A stretch of DNA of 64,000 bases, taken from assembly GCF_009362785.1 (NCBI RefSeq), contig NZ_WHNQ01000005.1, forward strand, positions 248,001 through 312,000, written 5' to 3'. Positions within the stretch are counted from its first letter, which is position 1; the number at the start of each line of letters is the position of its first letter. The translations under genes were made by a program, and so were the position numbers. Source of the stretch: Paraburkholderia atlantica. Its GTDB lineage: Bacteria > Pseudomonadota > Gammaproteobacteria > Burkholderiales > Burkholderiaceae. Positions 18,003 to 29,236 of the stretch are shown piece after piece. The notes under the pieces were generated by a model. The model worked only from the letters and a program-made list of their open reading frames with translations. It made no database searches and was not told the origin of the DNA.

Positions 18003-18329
18003 ATGCTGATTACTTTCAAGTGCCACGCCTGCCCGGACGTGATGATGCTGGAGAATCTGGCGCAGTATCTGGTCGGCATTGTCGGCAAACGCCTTGGGCA
18101 GCGGGGCGTCATCACTCACGACGAACTGGGCCCGGCCATCGAAAAGCTCGAAGCGGCGATCACGTCCGACAAGCAGGAGCGCGCCGAGCACGAGGGCCAT
18201 TTCCACGAGGGCGAGGACGGCCGCGATCGTCACGAGATTCCGCCCGGTCTCGCGCAGCGTGCGTATCCGTTCCTCGACATGCTGCGCGCGGCACAGAAGG
18301 AAAACGCGGACATCGTCTGGGGGATTTGA
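18003..18329 (+). CDS. DUF1840 domain protein
   Basis: A 108-residue small cytoplasmic protein conserved in Betaproteobacteria. MLITFKCHACPDVMMLENLA at the N-terminus includes a CxxC-like pair (C7, C10). GIVGKRLGQRGVITHDELGP and PPGLAQRAYPFLDMLRAA are the conserved helices. The middle is rich in His and Glu (EHEGHFHEGEDGRDRHE), which could bind a metal. The start at 18003 has AAGGGAA upstream; an in-frame start 84 bases earlier lacks a ribosome-binding site. Function is not known. It faces a small secreted-protein gene across a shared terminator. Confidence 0.85.
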   Translation: MLITFKCHACPDVMMLENLAQYLVGIVGKRLGQRGVITHDELGPAIEKLEAAITSDKQERAEHEGHFHEGEDGRDRHEIPPGLAQRAYPFLDMLRAAQKENADIVWGI

Positions 18330-18403
18330 TTTCTGCTGGGTCCCGAGCGCCGCGGCCCGGACCCCCAAGGTTTTCGTAAGCGCTCTTTTGGCGCACGCAA
18401 AGA

Positions 18404-18430
18404 AAAGAGCCCGCTCGACGCGGGCTCTTT
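18404..18430. terminator. Bidirectional rho-independent terminator
   Basis: AAAGAGCCCGC (18404-18414) pairs with GCGGGCTCTTT (18420-18430) around a 5-base loop. A-rich and T-rich flanks on both sides make it usable from both directions. It separates the convergent DUF1840 gene and the small exported-protein gene. Confidence 0.85.
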
Positions 18431-18461
18431 GCCATTCAGAAGGTTTTATTAGCCGTGCCGC

Positions 18462-18659
18462 TCATTGGCTCTCGGAGGCCGCCGACGCTGCCTCGCCTTT
18501 CTTCATCTTTTGCTTCTTCGCCTTTTTGACATGCGCCTCGGTGGGGGGCGAGTAGGAGCTGACCGAACTCGATCCGCCCGGCGCGGCGGGTTGCGCCAGC
18601 GCCACGGAAGCGCCCGCGGCCAGTGAAACAGCGGTCAATAACAGTGTCAGCATCTTCAT
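18462..18659 (-). CDS. Small exported protein of unknown function
   Basis: A 65-residue product. MKMLTLLLTAVSLAAGASVA is a signal peptide with probable cleavage after LAQ or ALA. The mature part of about 43 residues is Ser/Pro-rich and then basic (HVKKAKKQKMKKGEAAS), without cysteines. GGAGA lies 7 bases before the ATG, which supports translation despite the small size. I do not recognise a family. The polybasic mature peptide could contact anionic envelope polymers, but that is a guess. Confidence 0.65.
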   Translation of the reverse strand: MKMLTLLLTAVSLAAGASVALAQPAAPGGSSSVSSYSPPTEAHVKKAKKQKMKKGEAASAASESQ

Positions 18660-18804
18660 ACGATTTTCTCCGTTGACGGTTGCAATCTCGATGAGCCGGC
18701 GCGTTGTGCTCGCGCCTGACGGGATGAAAGCCGACTCAGTCTACAAAGCCGAAATTGCCGTGGCGCCAAATCTTCGGTCTTTCGAACTCGATATAGTCGC
18801 GCAG

Positions 18805-18836
18805 GCATGGCCCACGGCCTCACGGCCGGGCCATGC
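18805..18836 (-). terminator. Strong hairpin after metH, probable terminator
   Basis: GCATGGCCC (18805-18813) pairs with GGGCCATGC (18828-18836), and an inner GGCC/GGCC stem with loop TCAC extends it. It starts 13 bases after the metH stop codon on the minus strand. There is no clear T-run, so termination efficiency is uncertain. Confidence 0.5.
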
Positions 18837-18848
18837 GTCGCTTAACGC

Positions 18849-21566
<2,718 letters not shown>

Positions 21567-21600
21567 GGCGTATGTGCGAGTCGGGTGCGTGCGTTAAGGG

Positions 21601-21635
21601 GCGTGCTGGGCGTGCTGGGCGTGCTGGGCGTCGGG
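21601..21635. repeat. 9-base tandem repeat between the metH halves
   Basis: GCGTGCTGG occurs three times exactly (21601-21627) with a degenerate fourth copy to 21635. It lies inside the 89-base gap between the two metH genes. The unit length is a multiple of three, but the tract is outside both reading frames. Such a tract is prone to copy-number change and could alter spacing between the cistrons. Confidence 0.8.
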
Positions 21636-21655
21636 GTGAAGTGCGTGAGGCCGGC

Positions 21656-22726
21656 TCAGGCCGCGTCGCGATACTGGCTCGGCCACTTGCGCGGCTTCAA
21701 CTCGGCGAGCGCCTTCGCGATCGCCGCGATGTGCTCGGGCGTCGTGCCGCAGCAGCCGCCCGCGATGTTCACGAGCCCCGCTTCGGCGAATTCCTTCAGC
21801 AGGCCCGAGGTATCCGCGGGCAATTCGTCGAAGCCGGTGTCGCTCATCGGATTCGGCAGACCAGCGTTCGGATAGCACGACACGTAGGTGTCGCACAGCT
21901 TCGCGAGCTCGGCGATGTACGGACGCATCAGCGCCGCGCCGAGCGCGCAGTTCAGGCCGAACGTGAGCGGCTTCGCGTGACGCAGCGAGTTCCAGAAGGC
22001 CTCGACGGTCTGGCCCGACAGGATCCGGCCCGACGCATCCGTGACGGTGCCCGAGATCATGATCGGCAGACGCTCGCCGGTGTTTTCGAACAGTTCGTCG
22101 AGCGCGAACAGTGCGGCTTTCGCGTTCAGCGTGTCGAAGATCGTTTCGACGAGGAACAGGTCCGCGCCGCCGTCGAGCAGCGCTTTCGCCTGCTCGTAGT
22201 ACGCGGCGTGCAGTTCGTCGAACGTTACATTGCGCGCGCCCGGATCGTTGACGTCCGGCGAAATGCTGGCGGTTTTCGGCGTCGGGCCGATTGCGCCGGC
22301 GACGAAGCGCGGCTTGTCCGGCGTCGCGTATTTGTCGCACGCCGCGCGCGCGAGCTTCGCCGATTCGATGTTCATCTCGACGGCGAGCGACTCCATGCCG
22401 TAGTCGGCCTGCGCGACCGTGGTCGCACCGAACGTATTGGTCTCGATGATGTCCGCGCCCGCCGCCAGATACTGCTCGTGAATCTCGGAGATGATCTGCG
22501 GCTGGGTGATCGACAGCAGTTCGTTGTTGCCCTTGATGTCGCGCGGGTAGTCCTTGAAGCGCTCGCCGCGATAGCTGGCTTCGTCGAGCTTGTAGCGCTG
22601 GATCATCGTGCCCATCGCGCCGTCCAGGATCAGGATGCGCGAGTTCAGCAGCGCGGGCAGCGCTGCGCCGCGGGTATAGGCGGGCTCGGAACGGACTGGC
22701 GTGATGGATTGAGCAGGCTGGGTCAT
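21656..22726 (-). CDS. metH: Methionine synthase, homocysteine-binding subunit
   Basis: A 356-residue homocysteine S-methyltransferase domain corresponding to the N-terminal part of Met[21 protein letters not shown] opens the TIM barrel. Zinc ligands are the cysteine in FGLNCALGA and the paired cysteines in [12 protein letters not shown] near the C-terminus. The remaining MetH modules are supplied by the next gene, 89 bases downstream. A minus-strand TACAAT at 22773-22768 is a plausible -10 element, giving a leader of about 40 bases. No cobalamin riboswitch is visible in the 290 bases upstream. The ribosome-binding site is weak. Confidence 0.93.
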   Translation of the reverse strand: MTQPAQSITPVRSEPAYTRGAALPALLNSRILILDGAMGTMIQRYKLDEASYRGERFKDYPRDIKGNNELLSITQPQIISEIHEQYLAAGADIIETNTFGATTVAQADYGMESLAVEMNIESAKLARAACDKYATPDKPRFVAGAIGPTPKTASISPDVNDPGARNVTFDELHAAYYEQAKALLDGGADLFLVETIFDTLNAKAALFALDELFENTGERLPIMISGTVTDASGRILSGQTVEAFWNSLRHAKPLTFGLNCALGAALMRPYIAELAKLCDTYVSCYPNAGLPNPMSDTGFDELPADTSGLLKEFAEAGLVNIAGGCCGTTPEHIAAIAKALAELKPRKWPSQYRDAA

Positions 22727-22896
22727 GGCGGACGAGGGCTTGCGCCGGCGTTGGCGGAAAGCCTGTCATTGTAGCCGCTGCCGCGCGGATGCGCCCGGCG
22801 AGCGGGAGGGGGTGAGGCGCGGCCGGCAAAATCGACCGATAGGAATGCGCCGTGTCAGCAATTCGGAACGCGCTAACAAACGAAGCAATAAAAAAT

Positions 22897-22924
22897 AGCC
22901 CGGCAAGCCAAAGCCTGCCGGGCT
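22897..22924 (-). terminator. Rho-independent terminator of the DUF3567 gene
   Basis: AGCCCGGCA (22897-22905) pairs with TGCCGGGCT (22916-22924) around a 10-base loop. On the minus strand the hairpin is followed by ATTTTTTATT. It separates the DUF3567 gene from metH. Confidence 0.8.
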
Positions 22925-23018
22925 GTTTCGTTGCCGCCGACCGCCAGATGAACCCGCGCGGCAAAGCCGTGCGGCGCGGTCGACCGATGTCGCCTGAGCG
23001 CCAGCTAAACCCCTCCGG

Positions 23019-23276
23019 TCAATGAAGAACCACTGGTTGGTGCATCAAGCTGTCGAATTGGCCGAGGAATTCGTCGACCTCGTCGAGCGTCGGCTCGCCT
23101 TCGATCAGCTTTTGCACATGCTCGCGAAAACGCGCCGCCATTGCACCGTCGATGTAGATTTCGCGCTGCATGTTCTTGTCAACAATCTCGTAGCCGCCCG
23201 ACTTCATGGCCAGCTGACCTTCCTGCGGAGGAAACTCGACGACACAGTAGTTAGGGCTGTTATAGATCATTTGCAT
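23019..23276 (-). CDS. DUF3567 family protein
   Basis: An 85-residue cytoplasmic protein (MQMIYNSPNYCVVEFPPQEG...). The start at 23276 has AGGAG 7 bases upstream; a second ATG two codons later is the only other plausible choice. The sequence contains a short beta-rich N-terminal half (GGYEIVDKNMQREIYIDG) and a helical C-terminal half with acidic residues. The pattern fits DUF3567, a family restricted largely to Burkholderiales, with no assigned role. It is monocistronic, with its own terminator. Confidence 0.85.
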   Translation of the reverse strand: MQMIYNSPNYCVVEFPPQEGQLAMKSGGYEIVDKNMQREIYIDGAMAARFREHVQKLIEGEPTLDEVDEFLGQFDSLMHQPVVLH

Positions 23277-23396
23277 GGCGACACTCCTTATTTCCGTTGG
23301 GCTCCTGCCCTTTTCTGCAACATAGGTGGAGCATGGGGGATGGAATTCAAGGGGTGGGTCCGGACGACGCAAGTAAAAAAACTCCGGACCTGACGG

Positions 23397-24185
23397 TTAG
23401 ACTCGCCGCTCCAGAAACGATTCAAGCAACGCGGCAAAACGGTGAGATTGCTCGACGGGCGCGAGATGCGCGGCGTCCAGCAGCTCGAAGCGGGCGCCCT
23501 CGATCGCCTGCGCTATTGCCTGCGTAGCAGCAGGGGGCGTGCCCGTATCGTGACGTCCGGCCACCGTCAGCGTCGGCAAGCGGATCGCGCCATGCTTGCC
23601 GCGCAGGTCGAAATCGCGTAGCGCCTCGCAGGCCATCGCGAAACCTTCCGGCGGGGTGCGCGCAAATGCCTCACGGATCGGCTCGACCGCTTCGGGATGC
23701 CCGGCCTGAAAGTCGGGCGTGAGCCAACGCGCGATCGTCGACGGTAACAGCGCCTCCATGCCGTCGCTGCGAGCGGTGTGGGCGCGCTGATTCCACAACT
23801 CGCGGTTTTCGGGCGGAGTGCCGCCGGTGCTGTCGGCGATCGTCAGCGTGTCGAGACGCGACGGATGGTCGAGCGCAAATTGCTGCGCGATCATGCCGCC
23901 GAGCGACAGGCCGACCACGTGCGTCGTCGGCGCACCGAGCGCATCGAGCAGTTTGGCGAGATCGTCGGCCAGATCGCGCATGGTGAACGGCTCGCGCGCG
24001 ACCGCGCTGTGGCCGTGGCCGCGCACGTCGTAGCGCAGCACCGTGTAATCGTCGCGGAAATAGCCGGCCATCTGATCCCAGACGGAAAGATCGCCACCCA
24101 GCTGATGGATGAACGTGAGCCACGGGCCGCCGCCTTCGTTGCTCAGCACGTAGCGTGTTTCGATACCGTTGATGTTCACTTGCAT
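23397..24185 (-). CDS. Alpha/beta hydrolase, 3-oxoadipate enol-lactonase-like
   Basis: A 262-residue alpha/beta hydrolase close in pattern to PcaD. The start at 24185 has AAAGGAG 5 bases upstream. The oxyanion region is FIHQLGGDLSVWDQM and the nucleophile elbow is VGLSLGGMIAQ. The acid is in GRHDTGTPP and the base is the His in LDAAHLAPVEQ. PcaD opens the enol-lactone ring in the beta-ketoadipate pathway, but no other pca genes are present here, so the physiological substrate may differ. The gene stands apart from its neighbours by more than 100 bases on each side. Confidence 0.82.
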   Translation of the reverse strand: MQVNINGIETRYVLSNEGGGPWLTFIHQLGGDLSVWDQMAGYFRDDYTVLRYDVRGHGHSAVAREPFTMRDLADDLAKLLDALGAPTTHVVGLSLGGMIAQQFALDHPSRLDTLTIADSTGGTPPENRELWNQRAHTARSDGMEALLPSTIARWLTPDFQAGHPEAVEPIREAFARTPPEGFAMACEALRDFDLRGKHGAIRLPTLTVAGRHDTGTPPAATQAIAQAIEGARFELLDAAHLAPVEQSHRFAALLESFLERRV

Positions 24186-24336
24186 GCAGACTCCTTTAAA
24201 GGAAACGCAGTGAAAAAACGTGGTGGGTCGCCCCGTTCGCGCAAACGGAGGCGCCATTGACGTGCGAGTGAGCGTCGCAAAGTAAGTTTCGCCGATCTCG
24301 GGCGGTTCTGCTCGTGACACTGTGTCACCAGAAGTG

Positions 24337-25620
24337 TCACGGTTTGATGACTGTTGGAGCGGTTGAATCGACTGGTGCGGCGGGGGCGGCTTCGGGCGTT
24401 ACTGCCGATGCGTCGGCGGGTGCCGGCGTTGCAGGGCTCGTGGCAGAAGGGACTGCGGGCGTGGCACCCTGTGGCGACGCCTCATCGACATTCAGCTTGC
24501 CGCGCCACACCAGCTCGAACTGGGTACCGTTCGGCTCCGTCTGCAGAATGCGCGCGGGCAGCCAGCCGAGCGACGGCGCGAGCCACACGTCGATGCGGCG
24601 CTGGTCGCCATCGTGCCGAGGCAGACGTTTGAAATGACGCGTCTGCAGATAGCCCTGCGCCGCGCGGATCGATTCGTCGCCGATCGTCTCGATCGGCCAG
24701 TTCTCGCCGCTATCGGAATCGACGACGAAAAACTGTCGCGTCACGCCGGGCTTATAGGCGTCGGGATCGCCGCGCACGAGGCTGGCGAGTTGCATCACGA
24801 CGCTGAAGCGGTCCTGCGCGCCGTCCGGTAACGGCAGCGAGGCGGGCGTGCGCGTGAAGGCAATCTTCTTGTCGCTGCGATTGAAGATTGCGATGTCTTC
24901 CGCACGACGGCCACGCTTTTCGCTGTACTGCGCCGGCGCGAGGCCAAAGCCATCGATGCCGCCGTGGCTCGAAAACACGAACGGACCGACGAACGGCAGC
25001 GGCACCGATACGACCATTTCGTAGCGTTGCCCATTGCTCGCCCAATGGATCGTGCCGGGCGCGTTGCGCACGCCGTTGTAGAACGTGTCGTAGTCGAGTT
25101 CGGCCGACGGCGGCACCGAAAACTTCACGCCCTGCGACGCTTGCGGCGCGCTGGCCGCGCCAGGGGCGCTCGCGGCGGCGCCGCTGGCGTTGGCATTGAC
25201 CGGCGCATTCGCGCTCGCGGCCGCGGGTGGCGCGCTTGAAGCGACCTCCGATGCCGGCGTGGCCGCCGCCTCGTTCCGTTTAGCCGGCTGCAACGCGGTC
25301 AGCGCATGCGGCTCGCGCGGCGGATGCGCCGCGGGCTTGCGTACGGGCGCGGGCGGGTGCGCTGCCGGCGCGGCCGGCTGTGGTGCCGGTTGACGCTCGA
25401 CTCTCTCGGGCGTCAGCAGCGCGACCTGCACCGGCACATGCTCGTGATTCGCCGGATTCAGATCCACGCGATTGCGTTCGAACCATTGCGCCGCGATCCA
25501 GTGCACGACCGCCACGGCCACGAGCACCGCGATCCAGCGTCCCGCGCGCGCCCCGCTTCCCGGCCCGCTGCCAAAAGCGGGAAGGCGATCACGACGGCGG
25601 TGGGCGGAAGCAAAATCCAT
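24337..25620 (-). CDS. DUF3108 domain protein, membrane anchored
   Basis: A 427-residue protein. A basic N-terminus is followed by one transmembrane helix (about residues 28-47, WIAVLVAVAVVHWIAAQWF). A long Ala/Pro-rich linker (about residues 75-165) leads to a DUF3108 domain (LDYDTFYNGVRNAPGTIHWA, FSSHGGIDGFGLAPAQYSEK, RIDVWLAPSLGWLPARI). A second low-complexity Ala/Pro/Ser tail ends the protein. The domain is predicted to form a periplasmic beta-barrel-like or lipocalin-type fold. The TonB-like Pro-rich anchor suggests it spans toward the outer membrane. Function is unknown. It starts 41 bases after the IclR gene stop, so co-transcription is possible. Confidence 0.82.
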   Translation of the reverse strand: MDFASAHRRRDRLPAFGSGPGSGARAGRWIAVLVAVAVVHWIAAQWFERNRVDLNPANHEHVPVQVALLTPERVERQPAPQPAAPAAHPPAPVRKPAAHPPREPHALTALQPAKRNEAAATPASEVASSAPPAAASANAPVNANASGAAASAPGAASAPQASQGVKFSVPPSAELDYDTFYNGVRNAPGTIHWASNGQRYEMVVSVPLPFVGPFVFSSHGGIDGFGLAPAQYSEKRGRRAEDIAIFNRSDKKIAFTRTPASLPLPDGAQDRFSVVMQLASLVRGDPDAYKPGVTRQFFVVDSDSGENWPIETIGDESIRAAQGYLQTRHFKRLPRHDGDQRRIDVWLAPSLGWLPARILQTEPNGTQFELVWRGKLNVDEASPQGATPAVPSATSPATPAPADASAVTPEAAPAAPVDSTAPTVIKP

Positions 25621-25661
25621 CGGCGCTTGAATCGTTGAGAGCTTGAAAGGATTGGCGCGTA

Positions 25662-26588
25662 TCAGCCGTTGTCGCTACGCGGCGTCGCGCTATAGCCGAG
25701 TTCGTACGACAGCTTGCGCGCGCATTCGCGCAATGCGGTATCGATCTCGCCGCCCCAGCGGATGTCGAATGCGCCTTCATGACCGAGCGCGACGAGACCG
25801 AGCGCGAGTTCGCCGGTCGAATCGAACACCGGCATCGAGAACGCGTGGATCGTCGGCAGCAGCATGCCTTCGACGCGCGCGGCCTCGTGCTCGCGCACCT
25901 CGGCGAGCACCTTGTCGACGTCTTCGCGGGTGCGCGGCGCGCCGCTATACGACGAGCGCCGCGAGTCGGCCAGCTCGCGCTCGACCATCGCGGCGGTCTT
26001 GCCGGACGGCAGGTAGGCTGCGAACAGCAGGCCGGTCGCGGAACTGAGCAAGGGCATCACGTCGCCGAGTTTCAACGATGCCTTGGCTGGATAGCTCGAC
26101 TCCATCCAGTGCACCATCGTCGGCCCCTGATTGCCCCACACCGCGATGCCGACCGTCAGATCGAGCCGGTCGCGCAACTCGGCGAGCGCGATGCGCGCGA
26201 GCTTCACACCGTCGACTCGCGCAAGCCGCGCGAGCCCCAGCTGCAACGCGAAGCCGCCGAGTTCATAGCGGCCCGAAAGCGGGTCCTGCGCGACCACGCC
26301 GAGGCGCAGAAAGCTGACCAGATACCGATGCGCCTTCGCCGGACTCATGCCCGCGCGCTGCGCGAGATCGCGCAGCATCATCGCGCGCGGCTCGTGAGTC
26401 AGCACGTCGAGCAGCCTGAAACCGACCTCGATCGACTGGATGCCCGAGCGCAGTTTTTCTTCGCCGGGTTCGCCGGTCTCGTCATCGGCGCTGGTTGCGT
26501 CGGTGGCATCGGCCTGGTCGAGTAGATCGTCGGCGGGCGCGGAGTCGGTGCGGGTGCGGATCGTGCCGGAGCGGGCGTTGGCGGACAT
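25662..26588 (-). CDS. IclR-family transcriptional regulator
   Basis: A 308-residue regulator. After about 50 disordered, acidic residues the winged-helix domain begins at SIEVGFRLLDVL and contains AQRAGMSPAKAHRYLVSFLR as the recognition region. The effector-binding domain follows (LARIALAELRDRLDLTVGIA, SATGLLFAAYLPSGKTAAMV, FSMPVFDSTGELALGLVALG). The start at 26588 lacks a strong ribosome-binding site and could be further downstream. It is divergent from the fumarylacetoacetate hydrolase-family gene, which is its most likely target. The effector is probably an aromatic- or acyl-type acid, by family analogy only. Confidence 0.88.
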   Translation of the reverse strand: MSANARSGTIRTRTDSAPADDLLDQADATDATSADDETGEPGEEKLRSGIQSIEVGFRLLDVLTHEPRAMMLRDLAQRAGMSPAKAHRYLVSFLRLGVVAQDPLSGRYELGGFALQLGLARLARVDGVKLARIALAELRDRLDLTVGIAVWGNQGPTMVHWMESSYPAKASLKLGDVMPLLSSATGLLFAAYLPSGKTAAMVERELADSRRSSYSGAPRTREDVDKVLAEVREHEAARVEGMLLPTIHAFSMPVFDSTGELALGLVALGHEGAFDIRWGGEIDTALRECARKLSYELGYSATPRSDNG

Positions 26589-26678
26589 GTGCAAAAGGGC
26601 GCGGGCAGCGCGTTCGTTAATCGCAAGAGGCGCGTAGTGGCGGTAGTTACAGTGACAACGACGAGGAACACGCACATA

Positions 26679-26708
26679 TTGGGCCGCGCCGATTCACCAT
26701 CGTAGAAT
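26679..26708 (+). promoter_or_regulatory. Candidate sigma-70 promoter for the FAH-family gene
   Basis: TTGGGC (26679-26684) and TAGAAT (26703-26708) are separated by 18 bases. This would give a leader of about 35 bases before the ATG at 26749. It lies in the divergent region shared with the IclR gene. Confidence 0.45.
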
Positions 26709-26748
26709 AGATTCCTTCCATCGTCACTAATACACGGTTCACAGCTCT

Positions 26749-27732
26749 ATGAAACTTGCCTCGCTGAAGGATGGCACGCGCGACGGTCAACTGATCGTCG
26801 TGTCCCGCGACCTGCACACGGCGGCCATCGCCGACGCGATCGCGCCCACGCTGCAGCGCGTGCTCGACGACTGGGCCTTCTACGCGCCGCAACTGCACGA
26901 CCTCTACGATGCGCTGAACCAGGGCCGCGCGCGCAACAGCTTTTCGTTCGACGCGAAGGAATGCATGGCGCCGCTGCCGCGCGCGTTCCAGTGGGCCGAC
27001 GGTTCATCCTACGTGAATCATGTCGAACTCGTGAGGCGCGCACGCGGTGCGGAAATGCCGCCCGAATTCTGGACCGACCCGCTGATGTACCAGGGCGGCA
27101 GCGACGACTTCATCGGCCCGCGCGACGACGTGGTATGCGCATCGGAAGCGTACGGCATCGACTTCGAGGCTGAAGTTGCGGTCATCACCGGCGATGTGCC
27201 GATGGGCTCGACGCCCGAGCAGGCACTGCGCGGCGTGCGACTGGTGACGCTCGTCAACGACGTGTCATTGCGCCACCTGATCCCTGCCGAACTCGCGAAG
27301 GGCTTCGGCTTTTTCCAGAGCAAGCCGGCCACGTCGTTCGCGCCTGTCGCGGTGACGCCCGACGAGCTCGGCGAACACTGGCGCGAAGGCCGCGTGCATC
27401 GGCCGATGATCGTTCACTGGAACGGCAGGAAGGTCGGCCAGCCCGACGCGGGTACCGATATGGTGTTTCACTTCGGTCAGCTGATCGCGCATGCGGCGAA
27501 AACGCGCAATCTGCGTGCTGGTTCGATCGTCGGTTCGGGCACGGTGTCGAACAAGGACGCGAAGCGCGGCTACTGCTGTATCGCCGAGAAGCGCTGCCTC
27601 GAAACGATCGAGCACGGCGCGCCGCAAACGGAGTTCATGAAGTACGGCGACACCGTGAAAATCGAAATGTTCGACGACGCGGGCAAGTCGATTTTCGGTG
27701 CGATCGAGCAGGGCATCGCGCCGCTCGAATGA
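26749..27732 (+). CDS. Fumarylacetoacetate hydrolase-family protein
   Basis: A 327-residue FAH-superfamily enzyme that cleaves or hydrates beta-dicarbonyl-type acids with a divalent metal. The N-terminal cap (KLASLKDGTRDGQLIVVSRD) is followed by the catalytic domain. IDFEAEVAVITGDVPMG carries two metal-binding acidic residues, and VTLVNDVSLRHL supplies another. SGTVSNKDAKRGYCCIAEKR and FMKYGDTVKIEMFD complete the signature. It resembles putative fumarylacetoacetases of homogentisate-type pathways in length, but maleylacetoacetate isomerase and homogentisate dioxygenase are absent from the window. It is divergent from an IclR regulator. Confidence 0.9.
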   Translation: MKLASLKDGTRDGQLIVVSRDLHTAAIADAIAPTLQRVLDDWAFYAPQLHDLYDALNQGRARNSFSFDAKECMAPLPRAFQWADGSSYVNHVELVRRARGAEMPPEFWTDPLMYQGGSDDFIGPRDDVVCASEAYGIDFEAEVAVITGDVPMGSTPEQALRGVRLVTLVNDVSLRHLIPAELAKGFGFFQSKPATSFAPVAVTPDELGEHWREGRVHRPMIVHWNGRKVGQPDAGTDMVFHFGQLIAHAAKTRNLRAGSIVGSGTVSNKDAKRGYCCIAEKRCLETIEHGAPQTEFMKYGDTVKIEMFDDAGKSIFGAIEQGIAPLE

Positions 27733-27928
27733 AGCGCGGCGGCCACGCGGCAGTGCTTTGACGCGGTGGCGCGCGCGAAAGGGTTTCGCCCGATGCCACC
27801 GCCCGCGCGCGCGGCTACACTGACTGGCGCGCCGGCTGGGACGGCGCGAATGTCAGATAGCGTGCAGCAACGCATCGGTAGCACATCGGCAATACATCAC
27901 AACGAAAACCCCGAGGTGAGGAGACAGC

Positions 27929-29182
27929 ATGCCGCGATTGGACTTCCCCGCAGCTGGACATCGACGCGCTGGTGCGTCACTCGTTGAAGCGCGCACGACC
28001 GCGCGTGGCTCGTGTCAACGCGGCCGGCGCTTCGCGCGGCGCGCCGCGACGCTGTGCGCCGCGCTCGCCTGCGCGTTGCCGCTGACATCGTTCGCGCAGG
28101 TGAAGATCGGTCTCGTGTTGTCGCTGACCGGGCCGGCCGCATCGCTCGGCATTCCCGCGCGCGACACGGTCGCGCTGCTGCCCAAACAGATCGGCGGGCA
28201 GAACGTCGAGTACATCGTGCTCGACGATGCCTCGGACACGACCCAAGCCGTGCAGGACACCAAGAAACTCATCAGCGAGAATCACGTCGACGCGATCATC
28301 GGCTCGTCGATCACGCCGAATTCGCTCGCGATGATCGACGTGGTCGCCGAGGGTGAAACGCCGATGATCTCGCTCGCGTCGTCCGCGAAAATCATCGAAC
28401 CGGTCGATGCGAAACGTCGCTGGGTCTTCAAGACGCCGCAGACCGACGCGATGATGGCCTCGGCGATCGCCGAGCATGCAAGCGGACACGGCGTGAAGAC
28501 GATCGCGTTCATCGGCCAGGCCGACGCGCTTGGCGAGACGTTCTATGCCGAGGTCGCGAAGTTCGCGCAGCTGCATCACATCGACGTGGTGGCGAGCGAG
28601 CGCTTCAATCGCACCGATCCGAGCGTGACCGGCCAGGTGCTGAAGATTCTCGCGACCCACCCGGACGCGGTGGTGGTCGGCGCGGCCGGCACACCTGCCG
28701 CGCTGCCGCCGAAAACGCTGCGCGAGCGCGGCTACAAGGGCGTCATCTATCACAACCACGGCGTCGGCAATAACGACTTCCTGCGTGTGTGCGGCGCCGA
28801 TTGCAACGGCACGTTCCTGCCCGCTAGCCCGGTGCTGGTCGCCGCGCAATTGCCGGCCGATCATCCGGCCAGGCGGCTCGCGCTCGAATACATCGCGCGC
28901 TTCGAGGCGCAGCACGGCGCGGGCAGCGTGTCGGCGTTCGGTTCGTACACGTCGGACGCGGACGCGTTGCTCGAGCACGCGATTCCGCTCGCGTTGAAGA
29001 CCGGTGCGCCTGGCACGCCGGCGTTTCGCCGCGCGCTGCGCGACGCGCTCGAAGGAACCCGCGGCCTCGCGGATACCAACGGCGTCGTCAACATGAGCGC
29101 GGCCGATCATCTCGGGCTCGATCAGCGCGCGCGCGTGATGATCGAAATCACTAATGGCAAGTGGCTCTATCAGCCGCATTGA
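27929..29182 (+). CDS. Branched-chain amino acid-type ABC substrate-binding protein
   Basis: A 417-residue periplasmic binding protein of the Leu/Ile/Val (peripla_BP_6) family. GGAG lies 8 bases before the ATG. The leader is unusually long: about 35 mostly basic residues precede the hydrophobic segment AATLCAALACALPLTSFA, and mature protein begins at QVKIGLVLSLTGPAASLG. Ligand-lobe features include VVAEGETPMISLASSAKI and KTIAFIGQADALGETFYAEV. No permease or ATPase genes are next to it, so it is either an orphan or feeds a distant transporter. Given its neighbours, an aromatic or fatty acid ligand is as likely as an amino acid. Confidence 0.88.
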   Translation: MPRLDFPAAGHRRAGASLVEARTTARGSCQRGRRFARRAATLCAALACALPLTSFAQVKIGLVLSLTGPAASLGIPARDTVALLPKQIGGQNVEYIVLDDASDTTQAVQDTKKLISENHVDAIIGSSITPNSLAMIDVVAEGETPMISLASSAKIIEPVDAKRRWVFKTPQTDAMMASAIAEHASGHGVKTIAFIGQADALGETFYAEVAKFAQLHHIDVVASERFNRTDPSVTGQVLKILATHPDAVVVGAAGTPAALPPKTLRERGYKGVIYHNHGVGNNDFLRVCGADCNGTFLPASPVLVAAQLPADHPARRLALEYIARFEAQHGAGSVSAFGSYTSDADALLEHAIPLALKTGAPGTPAFRRALRDALEGTRGLADTNGVVNMSAADHLGLDQRARVMIEITNGKWLYQPH

Positions 29183-29236
29183 ACCGGTCGCGACGTTCCA
29201 CGCGCGACTGAACGATTCACCTATGGACTGCTCACC

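Noticed and set aside
21567..21655. Possible frameshift splitting one metH gene
   Set aside because: The two parts end and begin at a domain boundary with separate starts and an 89-base non-coding gap, and split metH is known in this group.
22727..23018. Cobalamin or SAM-type riboswitch upstream of metH
   Set aside because: No B12-box or SAM/SAH aptamer core could be recognised on the minus strand; only a -10 element and the upstream gene's terminator are present.
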